Assembly: GCA_963819115.1 (NCBI GenBank)
Contig: CAWFUR010000011.1
Span: 1,240,001 to 1,304,000 of the forward strand
DNA length: 64,000 nucleotides
Direction: 5' to 3'
Origin: JACVRW01 sp963819115
Lineage (GTDB): Bacteria; Actinomycetota; Thermoleophilia; Solirubrobacterales; Thermoleophilaceae
Part shown: positions 26,656 through 35,114 of the stretch, in pieces
Position numbering within the stretch: the first letter of the stretch is position 1
How the letters are laid out: each line of letters begins with the position of its first letter
Program-made: the position numbers and the translations under genes
The notes under the pieces: model-generated
Database searches by the model: none
What the model was told of the DNA's origin: nothing
What the model saw: only the letters and a program-made list of their open reading frames with translations

Positions 26656-29600
26656 GTGATGCGCGTGATCCGCCACCGCGCAGTGTCCCTCGTGAGAGCA
26701 CTGCTCCTCATCGCCGTCGTCGGCTCGGTGATCGCCGGGTGCACGCCCACCACGCCGCCCTCGGCTCCGGCCGGGGTCACGGCGATCGCGCTCGACGGCA
26801 AGGTCGGGCTGGCCTGGAGGGCGGCGGCCTCGGCAACGTCGTACACGGTGTACCGCGGCACCTCGCCCTCCTCGATCACCCAGAAGGTCAGCCCGGCCAA
26901 CCTGAGCGCCACCACGTTCACCGACACCACGGCCCAGAACGGCACGGCCTACTACTACGCCGTACGTGCCGCCAACTCGGCCGGGAGCTCGGGCTCCTCG
27001 CCCCAGCTGGCCAAGAGCACGCCGCGCGCCCGCTCGTGCTCCACCGGGAACCGGATCGTTGTGGAGAACTGCTTCCCGGGCACCACGGACTGGAGCGTCA
27101 CCGACGGCGCCGGGACCTTCAACAACGGCATCGAGGGCTACGCCTCGGCCTCGAGCGTGAACGCCGGGAACAGCGTGGCGATCCGCACCGCCACCGACTC
27201 CGGGGTCCCATACCACATCGAGATCTACCGGACCGGCTACTACGGCGGCTCCCAGGGGCGCCTCATCTCGGTGATCCCGGGGCTGGACGGCTCACGGCCC
27301 CCCGGATGCGTGCGCGAGCCCGGCACCACCGGCCTGGTGGACTGCGGGCAGTGGGGGAACGTGGCCACGGTGACCACCACGAGCGACTGGACGTCGGGCA
27401 CCTACTTCCTGAAGCTGGTGCGCGAGGACAACGGGAACGCAAGCGTGATCCCTCTGGTGGTGCGCAACGACGGCAGCAACTCCAACGTGCTGTACGGCGT
27501 GCCCACGGCGACCTATCAGGCCTACGGCCGCTTCGGCGGCAAGTCCCTCTACACCTACCTGAGCGACGCGCCGGCCACGATCACCGGCGCCAACCGGGCG
27601 ATCGAGGTGTCCTTCGACCGTCCCTACTCGCAGCCCACGGAGGGCGCCTTCGCGCACGACTGGTACGGCCGCACCGACGTGGCCGAGGTGAGCTGGCTCG
27701 AGCAGCAGGGGTACGACCTGACCTACATCGCGTCGGAGGACCTGCACTCGAATGGCGCGCAGCTGAAGAACCACAAGGTCTTCATCTCGGGCGCGCACGA
27801 CGAGTACTGGTCGAAGGAGATGTTCGACGCCGCCATCGCGGCCCGCAACAGCGGCACCTCGCTGTTCTTCTCCGGAGCCAACGCCGCCTACTGGCGGGTG
27901 CGGTTCGCCGCCGGCCCGCAGTCGGGCGCGCCGAACCGGTTGATGATCGGATACAAGACGGTGGAGAGCGGCCCGGCCGACCCCAGCGGCACCCCGACCT
28001 CCACCTGGCGGGACCCCGCGGGCCCGAACCGGCCTGAGAACGAGCTGGTCGGCCAGATGTACGTGGGCGACAACCCGAACACCTTCTTCCCGCTTCAGGT
28101 GTCGGCCGCGCAGGGCCAGAACCGCGTCTGGCGGCACACGTCGCTGGCGTCGCTTCCCGCCGGTACGACGGCCGACATCGGCACCGACCTCGTGGGCTGG
28201 GAGTGGGACGCGCGGGCCCAGAACGGGGCCGAGCCCGCCGGGGTGACCACGGTGGCCGGGTCGTCGGTGACGGGTGGCCTGATCCAGGGCAACGGTGCTT
28301 TCACCACCCAGGGCGACGCGACGGCCACGGCCACGATCTACCGGGCATCCAGCGGCGCGTACGTCTTCTCAACGGGCACGAACCACTGGTGGCGCGGGCT
28401 GGCCAAGAATCAGCACGGGCAGGGCACCCCCGACGTGCGCATCCAGCAGGCCACGGTGAACATCCTGAGCGACATGGGCGCCACGCCCACCACGCCGGCC
28501 GGGAACATCCAGCTGGACAGCGGTGGTGCCCCGGCGGTGCGCGCCACGGTGCCCTCGGACGGGGCCGCCGCGGCGAAGGCGGACGAGCCGCTCGTGGTGA
28601 GCTTCGACCGCCAGCTCGATCCGAAGACGGTGTCCGCCGCGGATTTCAGCGTCACCGGACCCGGCGGGGAGAGCGTGCCCGTGGACCGCGTGGCCGTCGA
28701 CAACGCCGCCGAGAAGGTGACCCTGACCCTCAGCCGCGCGCTCGACCCGATGAGCGAGTACAGGGCCACCGTGGACACCGACGTGAAGAGCTGGGCGGGG
28801 GACAGGCCGCCGGCGGCCACCTCGTGGCGGTTTACCACCGGTCAGGGCACCACGCCCCGCGTGAGCTCCCGGACTCCCGCTCCGGACGCCACCGCGGTGG
28901 CCACTGACGCCACGGTGCGCGCGACCTTCGACCGGCGCCTGGCGCCCCGTACGGTCAACGGCGAGACGGTGGAGCTTCGGCCCGCGCGCGGGGGCAGCCC
29001 CGTTGCCGCCCGGGTGGACTACCTACCGGCCACGCGGACCGTGCGCCTCACGCCGGCCGCGCCCCTGCGGGAGTCCAGCTCGCACCGCGTGACCCTGACC
29101 TCAGGACTCCACGGCGTGGACGGCACGCCGGTGAGCGCCGAGTCGTGGACGTTCACCACCGGGCTCGACCTGGCGGTCGCCGGGCGCGAGCCCGTGCCCG
29201 GAGCGGTGGACGTGCCGGCGGACCAGGACGTGCACGTGACCTTCTCGCGGCCCGCGGACCCGGCGAGCATCACCCCCGGAGGCTTTCGGCTCACCAACCC
29301 GGCGGGCGAGGACACGCCCGCGTCGGTGAGCTACGACCCCCCCTCGCAGACCGCGACGCTGCACCCGGACTCGAGCCTGGAGCCGGCCACGTACACCGCG
29401 CGTCTCGGCGCGGTGCGGGCCGCGGACGGCGGAGCGCTGCCCGGACTCACATGGGCCTTCACCGTGGCCGGGGCCGCGCCCGCGACGCCCCAGGTCACGC
29501 GCACGACGCCCGCGGGCGGGGCTGCGCACGTGGCTCCAGACGCCGGCGTCTCCGCGGTCTTCGACCAGCCGCTCGACCCCGACTCGGTGACCGGCCGGAC

Positions 29601-29847
29601 CTTCACGCTCACCCCCGACGGCGGGGATGCCGTGGAGGCCGTGGTCACCTACGACTCGGGAGCGGAGCGAGTGGTGCTGAAGCCGCGCTGGCCACTGGCG
29701 CCCGGGGCTCGCTACACCGCCTCACTGGGCGGCGGCATCCGGTCCGAGTTCGGGCTGCCGGTGTCCGACCTGTCCTGGTGGTTCACGGTCGTGTCCGGCG
29801 ACTTCTCGACGGACACGCTCCAGCCGAGCAGCTACCTCACGCGCTAG
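26656..29847 (+). CDS. Lipoprotein with N,N-dimethylformamidase-like core and four Ig-like domains
   Basis: 1063 aa. The N-terminus ends in a lipobox (VIAG-C, Cys33), so it should be anchored outside the membrane. After an fn3-like domain (~38-125) comes a dimethylformamidase large-subunit-like core (~130-620) with FISGAHDEYWS (His381, Tyr384) and FFSGANAAYWRVRF. The C-terminal half has four SbsA-type Ig-like domains (~620-1045). It is a close relative of the first 600 residues of the giant protein upstream, sharing VENCFPG, GFY/YYGG and GGKSLY. The reaction is unknown: known family members hydrolyse dimethylformamide with iron, but the sequence here only shows fold similarity. Start GTG 26656 or ATG 26659. 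Confidence 0.85.
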   Translation: MMRVIRHRAVSLVRALLLIAVVGSVIAGCTPTTPPSAPAGVTAIALDGKVGLAWRAAASATSYTVYRGTSPSSITQKVSPANLSATTFTDTTAQNGTAYYYAVRAANSAGSSGSSPQLAKSTPRARSCSTGNRIVVENCFPGTTDWSVTDGAGTFNNGIEGYASASSVNAGNSVAIRTATDSGVPYHIEIYRTGYYGGSQGRLISVIPGLDGSRPPGCVREPGTTGLVDCGQWGNVATVTTTSDWTSGTYFLKLVREDNGNASVIPLVVRNDGSNSNVLYGVPTATYQAYGRFGGKSLYTYLSDAPATITGANRAIEVSFDRPYSQPTEGAFAHDWYGRTDVAEVSWLEQQGYDLTYIASEDLHSNGAQLKNHKVFISGAHDEYWSKEMFDAAIAARNSGTSLFFSGANAAYWRVRFAAGPQSGAPNRLMIGYKTVESGPADPSGTPTSTWRDPAGPNRPENELVGQMYVGDNPNTFFPLQVSAAQGQNRVWRHTSLASLPAGTTADIGTDLVGWEWDARAQNGAEPAGVTTVAGSSVTGGLIQGNGAFTTQGDATATATIYRASSGAYVFSTGTNHWWRGLAKNQHGQGTPDVRIQQATVNILSDMGATPTTPAGNIQLDSGGAPAVRATVPSDGAAAAKADEPLVVSFDRQLDPKTVSAADFSVTGPGGESVPVDRVAVDNAAEKVTLTLSRALDPMSEYRATVDTDVKSWAGDRPPAATSWRFTTGQGTTPRVSSRTPAPDATAVATDATVRATFDRRLAPRTVNGETVELRPARGGSPVAARVDYLPATRTVRLTPAAPLRESSSHRVTLTSGLHGVDGTPVSAESWTFTTGLDLAVAGREPVPGAVDVPADQDVHVTFSRPADPASITPGGFRLTNPAGEDTPASVSYDPPSQTATLHPDSSLEPATYTARLGAVRAADGGALPGLTWAFTVAGAAPATPQVTRTTPAGGAAHVAPDAGVSAVFDQPLDPDSVTGRTFTLTPDGGDAVEAVVTYDSGAERVVLKPRWPLAPGARYTASLGGGIRSEFGLPVSDLSWWFTVVSGDFSTDTLQPSSYLTR

Positions 29848-29850
29848 CCC

Positions 29851-30519
29851 TCAGGCTGCCGCAGCCGGCTCCGGCAGCGGGAACAGCCCGAAAAAGCGGC
29901 TCACCGCCCGCTCGTCCCCCTCGATCCGGACGTCACCGGACGCGAGCGCGCCGGCCAGGTCCCGGCGGCCGCGGATCAGGTCGAGGAAGGTGGGCGGGTC
30001 GGTCTCCACCACCGCGTCGGGCGACCGGGCATCGCCCCGCACGACCTCGAGCCGCCCGCCGGCCAGCTGGGCGCGGAAGCGCTGGTCGTCGAGCCGCAGC
30101 TCGAGGCTTGTGCTGAAGTCGCCGGCCAGGGCGGGGTCGAACAGGGTGCGCAGCGACACGACGTGGGAGTCGAGGCTCATCCCGACGCCCTCGGGCGCGG
30201 GCGGCGCGTTGGCCCCGCCCCAGCGCCCGAGCGCGATGACCACTGGCTCCAGCGCCAATCCCGCGGGGGTCAGCTCGTAGACCTGGGAGCCCGCGGGCGG
30301 GGGAAGCTTGCGCCGGCGCAGGATCTCGCCCTGCTCGAGCTCTCTGAGGCGTTGTGCGAGCACGTCCGGGCTCACGTGGGGGAGGCCGGCCCGCAGGTCG
30401 GTGAAGCGCTTCGGGCCCAGCAGGAGCTCGCGCACGACCATCAGCGCCCAGCGCTCACCCACCAGGTCGAGGGCCCGGGCGATCCCGCAGGCGTCGCCGT
30501 ACGTCCGCTTGGCGGTCAT
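29851..30519 (-). CDS. HxlR-family regulator with C-terminal SCP2-like domain (first paralogue)
   Basis: 222 aa. The N-terminal winged helix has TYGDACGIARALDLVGERWA, VRELLLGPKRFTDLRAGLPH and LAQRLRELEQGEILRRRKL, as in HxlR proteins. From about residue 110 there is an SCP2/sterol-carrier-like region (SLDSHVVSLRTLFDPALAGD, LDDQRFRAQLAGGRLEV) ending in FGLFPLPEP. Such fusions are thought to be ligand-responsive repressors. A paralogue lies at 53397-54056. It converges with the lipoprotein gene (3-nt gap), so it is probably transcribed alone. The ligand is unknown. Confidence 0.88.
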   Translation of the reverse strand: MTAKRTYGDACGIARALDLVGERWALMVVRELLLGPKRFTDLRAGLPHVSPDVLAQRLRELEQGEILRRRKLPPPAGSQVYELTPAGLALEPVVIALGRWGGANAPPAPEGVGMSLDSHVVSLRTLFDPALAGDFSTSLELRLDDQRFRAQLAGGRLEVVRGDARSPDAVVETDPPTFLDLIRGRRDLAGALASGDVRIEGDERAVSRFFGLFPLPEPAAAA

Positions 30520-30544
30520 GGGCGGAAATTCTAGCCGCGGGTCC

Positions 30545-30592
30545 GAAAGGAGGCACGCATGGTTGGTTTCTCCAACCGTGCGTTTCCGGTGC
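30545..30592 (-). terminator. Hairpin between the ligase gene and the HxlR gene
   Basis: An imperfect inverted repeat (GCACGGTTGG and CCAACC..CGTGC) follows the ligase stop on the minus strand. There is no T-run; it may still mark the 3' end of the ligase transcript. Confidence 0.35.
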
Positions 30593-32614
30593 TCAGCGCC
30601 GCAACGAGCGCAGGATCCAGCGCAGCGCCCCGGCCGCGGCCAGAGCCCCGGCGGCCGTGGCGCCCGGGTGACGGTGCGGCTCCGGGGCCCTGGGCGAGGG
30701 GGAGGCCGGCCGCGGCGTATCGATCGCAGCGGGGGGCGGAACCGGTGTCGAGAGCGTGGGATACGTGCCGAGCGGCGTGGAGAGAGCCGGGGGCTCCGGG
30801 ACCGGCGCGGGCGGCTCGGGCGGGCCCTGGGGTCGTGGCGCCGAGGCGGAACGGCCCGTGGCCGTCGGAGGGGTCGGGGGCGACGGCGGCCGGCGCAGGT
30901 CCGGTGCCGGCAGCGGCGGCCGAGAGGGCGTGCGACGGGGCGTCAGGGACGAGGTCATGTGGCGACCGCCGCTGAGGGCGAGCGCCCCGCCGGAGCCCAC
31001 GGCCGCACCGCCTGTGGGCGAGGACGTGGAGGGAGTGACCCAGCTCGCCACCGCGCTTCTCATCCGCAGTGCCACCGCGGTGACCACCGGGCCCGTCGGC
31101 TCGTCGCGCCCGGGCTGATCGGGCCCCTGGTGGGGCCCGATGCGCAGTGCCACGGCCGCGAAGCCGAGGAAGATGAACGACATGAAGGTGACCTGGATGA
31201 AGGAGAAGGCGTCGAAGGTGAACATGGACACGGCAAAGCCGCCGATCGCCGCCGCCAGCGCCGCCATCAGAATTCCGTAGTCCCCGTCATCGCGCCTCGC
31301 GGCGGCGCCGAGCCGGCGGATCGTCCGGCCGTAGAGCCACAGCAGCGACAGCACGCCCAGGGCGCCGACCTCGATCAGCAGCCCGAGCCATTCGTTGTCG
31401 AGGATGCGGGCGTTCACCTTCGGGTCCTGCTCGCTGGTCAGCCGGGTGCCGAAGCCCGTCCCGAAGAAGGGCTTCTTGGCGAACTCATCGAGCCCGGGAC
31501 CGAGGTCGGCCACACGGCCGCTGCCCGTGTCGCCGCCGCCTTCCTGCTCGGTGATGATCCCCTGCTCGGGGAAGATCGCCGACTTGAAGGTGCCGAGCGT
31601 GCCCGGCATCGCGACCTGGCAGGCCACGATGAGCGGCACCAGCAGCGGCAGTAGGCGCACCGTCTCCTTGCGCTTCAGCCACAGGAACACGATCAGCTCG
31701 GCCATGAGCATCAGCACCGTGGTGCGCGAGCCGGTGGCCAGCGCGCCCATGGTCAGCAGCGCGGCGGCGCCCATCCACATCGACCGGTTCTGGCGTTGGT
31801 AGAGGTAGATCGCCAGCGGCAGCAGGAGCACGAGCGCCGCGGCCAGGGCGATCGGATGCTGGGCCGATGCGAAGGCCCGCACCCGGAAGCCGCGCGTGCC
31901 CGGCCCCTCGAGGCTGTCGGGGTCCAGGTGGAAGATCGGGACGACCTGCTGCAGGTGGTTGAAGACGTTGTAGTTCGTCCGCCACTCGATCAGTGCCGAG
32001 ATGGCCAGCAGGGTGCCGCCCCCCACCATCAGCACGATCAGCCGGTCCAGCTGGCGCCGGGTGGTGACGACGCTGCTCACGAAGTACATGACCAGGAAGA
32101 AGCTGGCCAGGAAAGAGAGCTGCTTCAGTACGGGTCCCGAAAGGCCGGCGGACGCCACGTGGTGCAGGTTCAGCCCGAGCGAGAGCGCCACCACGAACAG
32201 GAAGGCGAGCACCGGCCCCTCGACCTTCATCCGCCGCCAGCGGGTGTGCGGGTCCGCGAGGACGGCGAGAAGCCAGCCGAACAGCACCACGGCGATCAGG
32301 AGGCGGTAGGGCTCGATCTGAATCGGAAGGCCGCCGCCCACCGTGTAGCGCCGGATCGGCACGAAGAGGATGACCACGAGCACGTACCCGAGCACGACCG
32401 GCCAGGCCAGCAGGTACTTCTGGAACGCGACGATCACCAGGCCGATCGCCATCAGGCCGAGGAGTGGATTGGCCTGTGCCCGGACCGCGGCGGTGCCGAG
32501 GGCTATGGCCATCATCGTGCCCACGACCCAGTGCAGGGCGTGCGTGTTGCTCCGGCCGTCGCTCATCGCCCGGTCGTCATGACCGGCGGGCGCGACGGCG
32601 GGCGTGGGGGTCAC
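30593..32614 (-). CDS. O-antigen ligase/polymerase (Wzy/WaaL-type) with proline-rich C-terminal tail
   Basis: 673 aa. About eleven to twelve membrane segments span residues ~25-500, with a large external loop containing the family hallmark GFGTRLTSEQDPKVNARILD and FAKKPFFGTG..., DNEWLGLLIEVGALG. It should polymerise or attach the polysaccharide outside the membrane. Residues ~505-650 are a long Pro/Ala/Ser-rich region, followed by a short hydrophobic C-terminus and a basic end (WILRSLRR), which is unusual for the family. GTG 32614 overlaps the stop of the Wzz-like gene (GTGA); an internal ATG at codon 17 could also start translation. It lies in a wzz-wzy transcription unit. Confidence 0.88.
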   Translation of the reverse strand: MTPTPAVAPAGHDDRAMSDGRSNTHALHWVVGTMMAIALGTAAVRAQANPLLGLMAIGLVIVAFQKYLLAWPVVLGYVLVVILFVPIRRYTVGGGLPIQIEPYRLLIAVVLFGWLLAVLADPHTRWRRMKVEGPVLAFLFVVALSLGLNLHHVASAGLSGPVLKQLSFLASFFLVMYFVSSVVTTRRQLDRLIVLMVGGGTLLAISALIEWRTNYNVFNHLQQVVPIFHLDPDSLEGPGTRGFRVRAFASAQHPIALAAALVLLLPLAIYLYQRQNRSMWMGAAALLTMGALATGSRTTVLMLMAELIVFLWLKRKETVRLLPLLVPLIVACQVAMPGTLGTFKSAIFPEQGIITEQEGGGDTGSGRVADLGPGLDEFAKKPFFGTGFGTRLTSEQDPKVNARILDNEWLGLLIEVGALGVLSLLWLYGRTIRRLGAAARRDDGDYGILMAALAAAIGGFAVSMFTFDAFSFIQVTFMSFIFLGFAAVALRIGPHQGPDQPGRDEPTGPVVTAVALRMRSAVASWVTPSTSSPTGGAAVGSGGALALSGGRHMTSSLTPRRTPSRPPLPAPDLRRPPSPPTPPTATGRSASAPRPQGPPEPPAPVPEPPALSTPLGTYPTLSTPVPPPAAIDTPRPASPSPRAPEPHRHPGATAAGALAAAGALRWILRSLRR

Positions 32615-33525
32615 CCCCCGGCCCGGCGGCGGCTTGAGGCGGAGGAGAGGCCGGGCTGGTGCGGGATGGTCGGACTGACCACGTGCTCCTGCGAGCCGTG
32701 ACCGTTGGTGGTCCCGCGGGCATGGACGCCGTTGGGACCTGGCGCGGCGGCGGCCGGGATCGCACCGTCGCCCTCACGGACGGGACGCACCGAGAGCCCG
32801 TCGAGGCGCAGGGCCATCCCCTCGAGGAGATGGATGAGCGCGAAGGCACCGACGATGCAGAGGATGAAGGCGAGCGCGGAGGAGGTGATCGAGCGGCCCT
32901 GGACCAGAGTCGGGTTGGTGGGGCGGTCGAGCACGTTCAGCTCGATGCGCTCGCTCGGCTCGATGCCGGCCCGCTCCTGCTCGGAGGCGAGCAGGGTCTT
33001 GAAGGCATCGGCTGCTTCCCGGTTGAGCGTGCTCGCTCCCACCGCGGAGTCCGCGGTGGTGCTCAGCTCGATGATGGGAAGGAAGGTGGTGCGGTTGCCG
33101 GTGGCGTCGAGGGCCACCGCGCGGATCTGCCCCGGCTTGACCACGCCAGGGACCTTCGTCCGGACCTGGTCGCTCCGGGCGATCACCGAGTACAGGAGGG
33201 CGAGGCTCGAGAGCCGGGTCGGGTCGGCGAACTTCTGGGAGTTGTCGTCACCGCTGTTGTTCGTGCCGCTGCCGGTGATCGTCCCGGTCGGGTCCGATCC
33301 GTCCTGGCCCGCGGCCGGCTGGTCGGGGAGCGTGACCCGTCCCTCCGGGAAGCCCTTCTGGGTCACGAGGATGTTCGAGACGCCGCGCCAGGTCTCCGTG
33401 CCCCGGCGCTCGAGGCCCGGGAAGCTGAAGGCCGCGAGAAAGGCCAGCACGAGCCCCATCAGCACGCCGGCCGCCATCACGGTGCGGTGCTTCCATACGA
33501 CGCGGGCGTGCTGGTTCAGGTTCAT
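32611..33525 (-). CDS. Chain-length determinant-like (Wzz/capsule-export) membrane protein
   Basis: About 304 aa with an N-terminal membrane helix (VMAAGVLMGLVLAFLAAFSF), an extracytoplasmic region (~45-240) and a second helix (ITSSALAFILCIVGAFALI), followed by a Gly/Pro-rich cytoplasmic tail. This is the Wzz/polysaccharide co-polymerase layout, but the kinase domain of BY-kinase types is absent. ATG 33525 is chosen because MNLNQHARVVWKHR precedes the first helix; an upstream start at 33585 would add 20 residues. It overlaps the ligase gene by 4 nt. A minus-strand terminator and a TATAGT -10-like element lie just upstream, so it probably begins its own transcript. Confidence 0.8.
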   Translation of the reverse strand: MNLNQHARVVWKHRTVMAAGVLMGLVLAFLAAFSFPGLERRGTETWRGVSNILVTQKGFPEGRVTLPDQPAAGQDGSDPTGTITGSGTNNSGDDNSQKFADPTRLSSLALLYSVIARSDQVRTKVPGVVKPGQIRAVALDATGNRTTFLPIIELSTTADSAVGASTLNREAADAFKTLLASEQERAGIEPSERIELNVLDRPTNPTLVQGRSITSSALAFILCIVGAFALIHLLEGMALRLDGLSVRPVREGDGAIPAAAAPGPNGVHARGTTNGHGSQEHVVSPTIPHQPGLSSASSRRRAGG

Positions 33526-33583
33526 GGTGGGAGAAGTTGCAAGGAGGCGCCCCTGACTGCGCGTCAACGGACGCCTCGGCGCC

Positions 33584-33589
33584 ACTATA
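33584..33589 (-). promoter_or_regulatory. -10-like TATAGT box upstream of the Wzz-like gene
   Basis: Minus-strand TATAGT lies about 60 nt before the Wzz-like ATG and just after a terminator, which would restart transcription for wzz-wzy. No convincing -35 is visible. Confidence 0.35.
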
Positions 33590-33595
33590 AGTGCG

Positions 33596-33631
33596 AAAAA
33601 AGGGCCCTCAGCGGCTTCTGCCCGAGGTCCC
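33596..33631 (-). terminator. Intrinsic terminator after the glycosyltransferase gene
   Basis: On the minus strand a GC-rich stem (GGG-A-CCTC...GAGG-G-CCC with an inner GGC/GCC) is followed by six T. It sits 46 nt after the glycosyltransferase stop and upstream of wzz. Confidence 0.75.
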
Positions 33632-33676
33632 GGCTAACGGGCGGTGCCGTACTGGACTAACGTCGGGGAACCGGCA

Positions 33677-34867
33677 TCAGGCCAGGGCCAGGGCTATCAG
33701 GTCGTCGTGGCGGCGCTTCCACGAGTTGTTCTCGAGGAACGCCCGGCGCTCATCCTCGGGCGCGGGGCCGATCCGGAGCGCCTCGGCCACTGCCGACGGG
33801 AACTCGCCGCCCTCGCCCACGAGCACCACCCTCGGGCCGATTCCGCGCATGGGCGGTAGGTCCACCGCGGCCACCGGCCGCCCCGCGGCCACGTATTCGT
33901 AGAGCTTGAGCGGGCTCATGGCCATGGTCTGCTCCGTACGCACGTGCGGAACCAGGCAGGCATCGGCTGCAGCGATCAGCGCGGCGATCTCAACGCGCGA
34001 CACGGCCGGACGGACGTGGACGTTCGGGAGCGCCCGCAGCGGCTCGAGGTGCCCCGGGTCGGCTATCGCGCCGACGAGCACCACCGACCCGTCCGGAAAC
34101 CGGCGAGCAGTGGCCGCCACCAGATCGGCGTCGATCCGGGCGTCCAGCGTGCCCGCGTACAGGAGGCGCGGTCCCGGGAGGGCGGCGAACCAGTCCGGAG
34201 CGGGGGAGGGCGCGTCCCATTCGCCCGGGTCGATCCCGTTCGGAACGAGCAGCGTGGGCCCAGACGGGCGCGCGCGCTCGAGGATCTCCTGCGTGACTGC
34301 GCACACGCGCAGGCCACGGGTGCGGACACGGTCATAGCTCTCGTGAAATGCCGGCCACCACTGCTGGTAGCCGGGCTGGGCGGCCCAATCGTCCCACAGG
34401 TAGTAGGTCACGTCGGACGCCCAGTGCAGCGGAGCGAATCCCGCGACGAAGGGATTGGTTGTGATTACGACTGGAAGCTCGAACCCCGCTCGTTGCGTCT
34501 CCAGCGCCACACGGGCGTCCCAGTCGCGGTACAGGCGCTCGAGGTCCGCGACGGGCACCGGATCGGTCAGCCCGCCTGTGCGCACCGGGCGCAGGTGGCG
34601 TACCCGTTCGGGGTCCTCGGACCGGGCGGGGTCGAGCCTGCGCCCGAGCGCTCGCTTCGCGTAGGTGCGCAGCCGGTCCCGGTAGGGGTCCACCACCAGC
34701 AGACGCCGCGCCCTCGGGTGCTCCATCAAAACCTCGATCAGGCGGTCGGGGGAGAAGTGCATGCCTTGCCGGAAGCCGTCCTCCCACGTCCGGAAGCCGA
34801 GCGACAGCACCACGTCGCGTGCGTCGACGGCCGGAGCTTCTGCCGGTGGTGCCGTGGGCTGGGACAT
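33677..34867 (-). CDS. Glycosyltransferase (GT-B fold, family 1/4-like)
   Basis: 396 aa. The N-terminal half is a nucleotide-fold domain (DVTYYLWDDWAAQPGYQQWW); the C-terminal half has the donor-binding pattern LLYAGTLDARIDADLVAATA, VVLVGAIADPGHLEPL, NVHVRPAVSRVEIAALIAAA and DACLVPHVRTEQTMAMSPLK with KLYEYVAAGRPVAAVDLPPM, i.e. the GPGTxE-like acidic loop of GT-B enzymes. It probably adds one residue to the lipid-linked repeat unit. ATG 34867. It is followed by a terminator, so it is a single-gene unit or the end of one. Donor sugar unknown. Confidence 0.88.
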   Translation of the reverse strand: MSQPTAPPAEAPAVDARDVVLSLGFRTWEDGFRQGMHFSPDRLIEVLMEHPRARRLLVVDPYRDRLRTYAKRALGRRLDPARSEDPERVRHLRPVRTGGLTDPVPVADLERLYRDWDARVALETQRAGFELPVVITTNPFVAGFAPLHWASDVTYYLWDDWAAQPGYQQWWPAFHESYDRVRTRGLRVCAVTQEILERARPSGPTLLVPNGIDPGEWDAPSPAPDWFAALPGPRLLYAGTLDARIDADLVAATARRFPDGSVVLVGAIADPGHLEPLRALPNVHVRPAVSRVEIAALIAAADACLVPHVRTEQTMAMSPLKLYEYVAAGRPVAAVDLPPMRGIGPRVVLVGEGGEFPSAVAEALRIGPAPEDERRAFLENNSWKRRHDDLIALALA

Positions 34868-35114
34868 CCCGTCCAGCGTACGTCCGATCGGCCCCGCGTC
34901 CGGCCGCGCCTGAGCCTTCGGCTAGGGGGGTCCCGAAAAAGAGGTCCCTGCAACGGGCTACCCACGCACTTCCCCTTGTCCCCGATCCGGGTAACCTCCC
35001 GCGCCGCGGAGCGACCGAGTGGTCGGTGGCTTGGCGTCTGTGCGACACGGATCGTTGCGCAGCTGCTGCCTTTCCCCGCGCGAGAAAAACAACGAGAGGT
35101 GCTCGTACCGAGCG
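34868..35114. other. Divergent intergenic region with small hairpins
   Basis: About 247 bp between a minus-strand glycosyltransferase and the plus-strand beta-helix gene. Two short hairpins are visible (CCGA-GTGG-TCGG and TCTGTG-CGA-CACGGA). It could be a structured leader of the beta-helix gene, but no known riboswitch core was recognised. Confidence 0.4.

Noticed and set aside
34980..35100. Leader of the beta-helix gene resembling a riboswitch on the minus strand (GGCTTGGCG, GGGTAACC)
   Set aside because: The order and spacing of the bases do not match c-di-GMP, SAM or ydaO cores; only generic GC hairpins remain.
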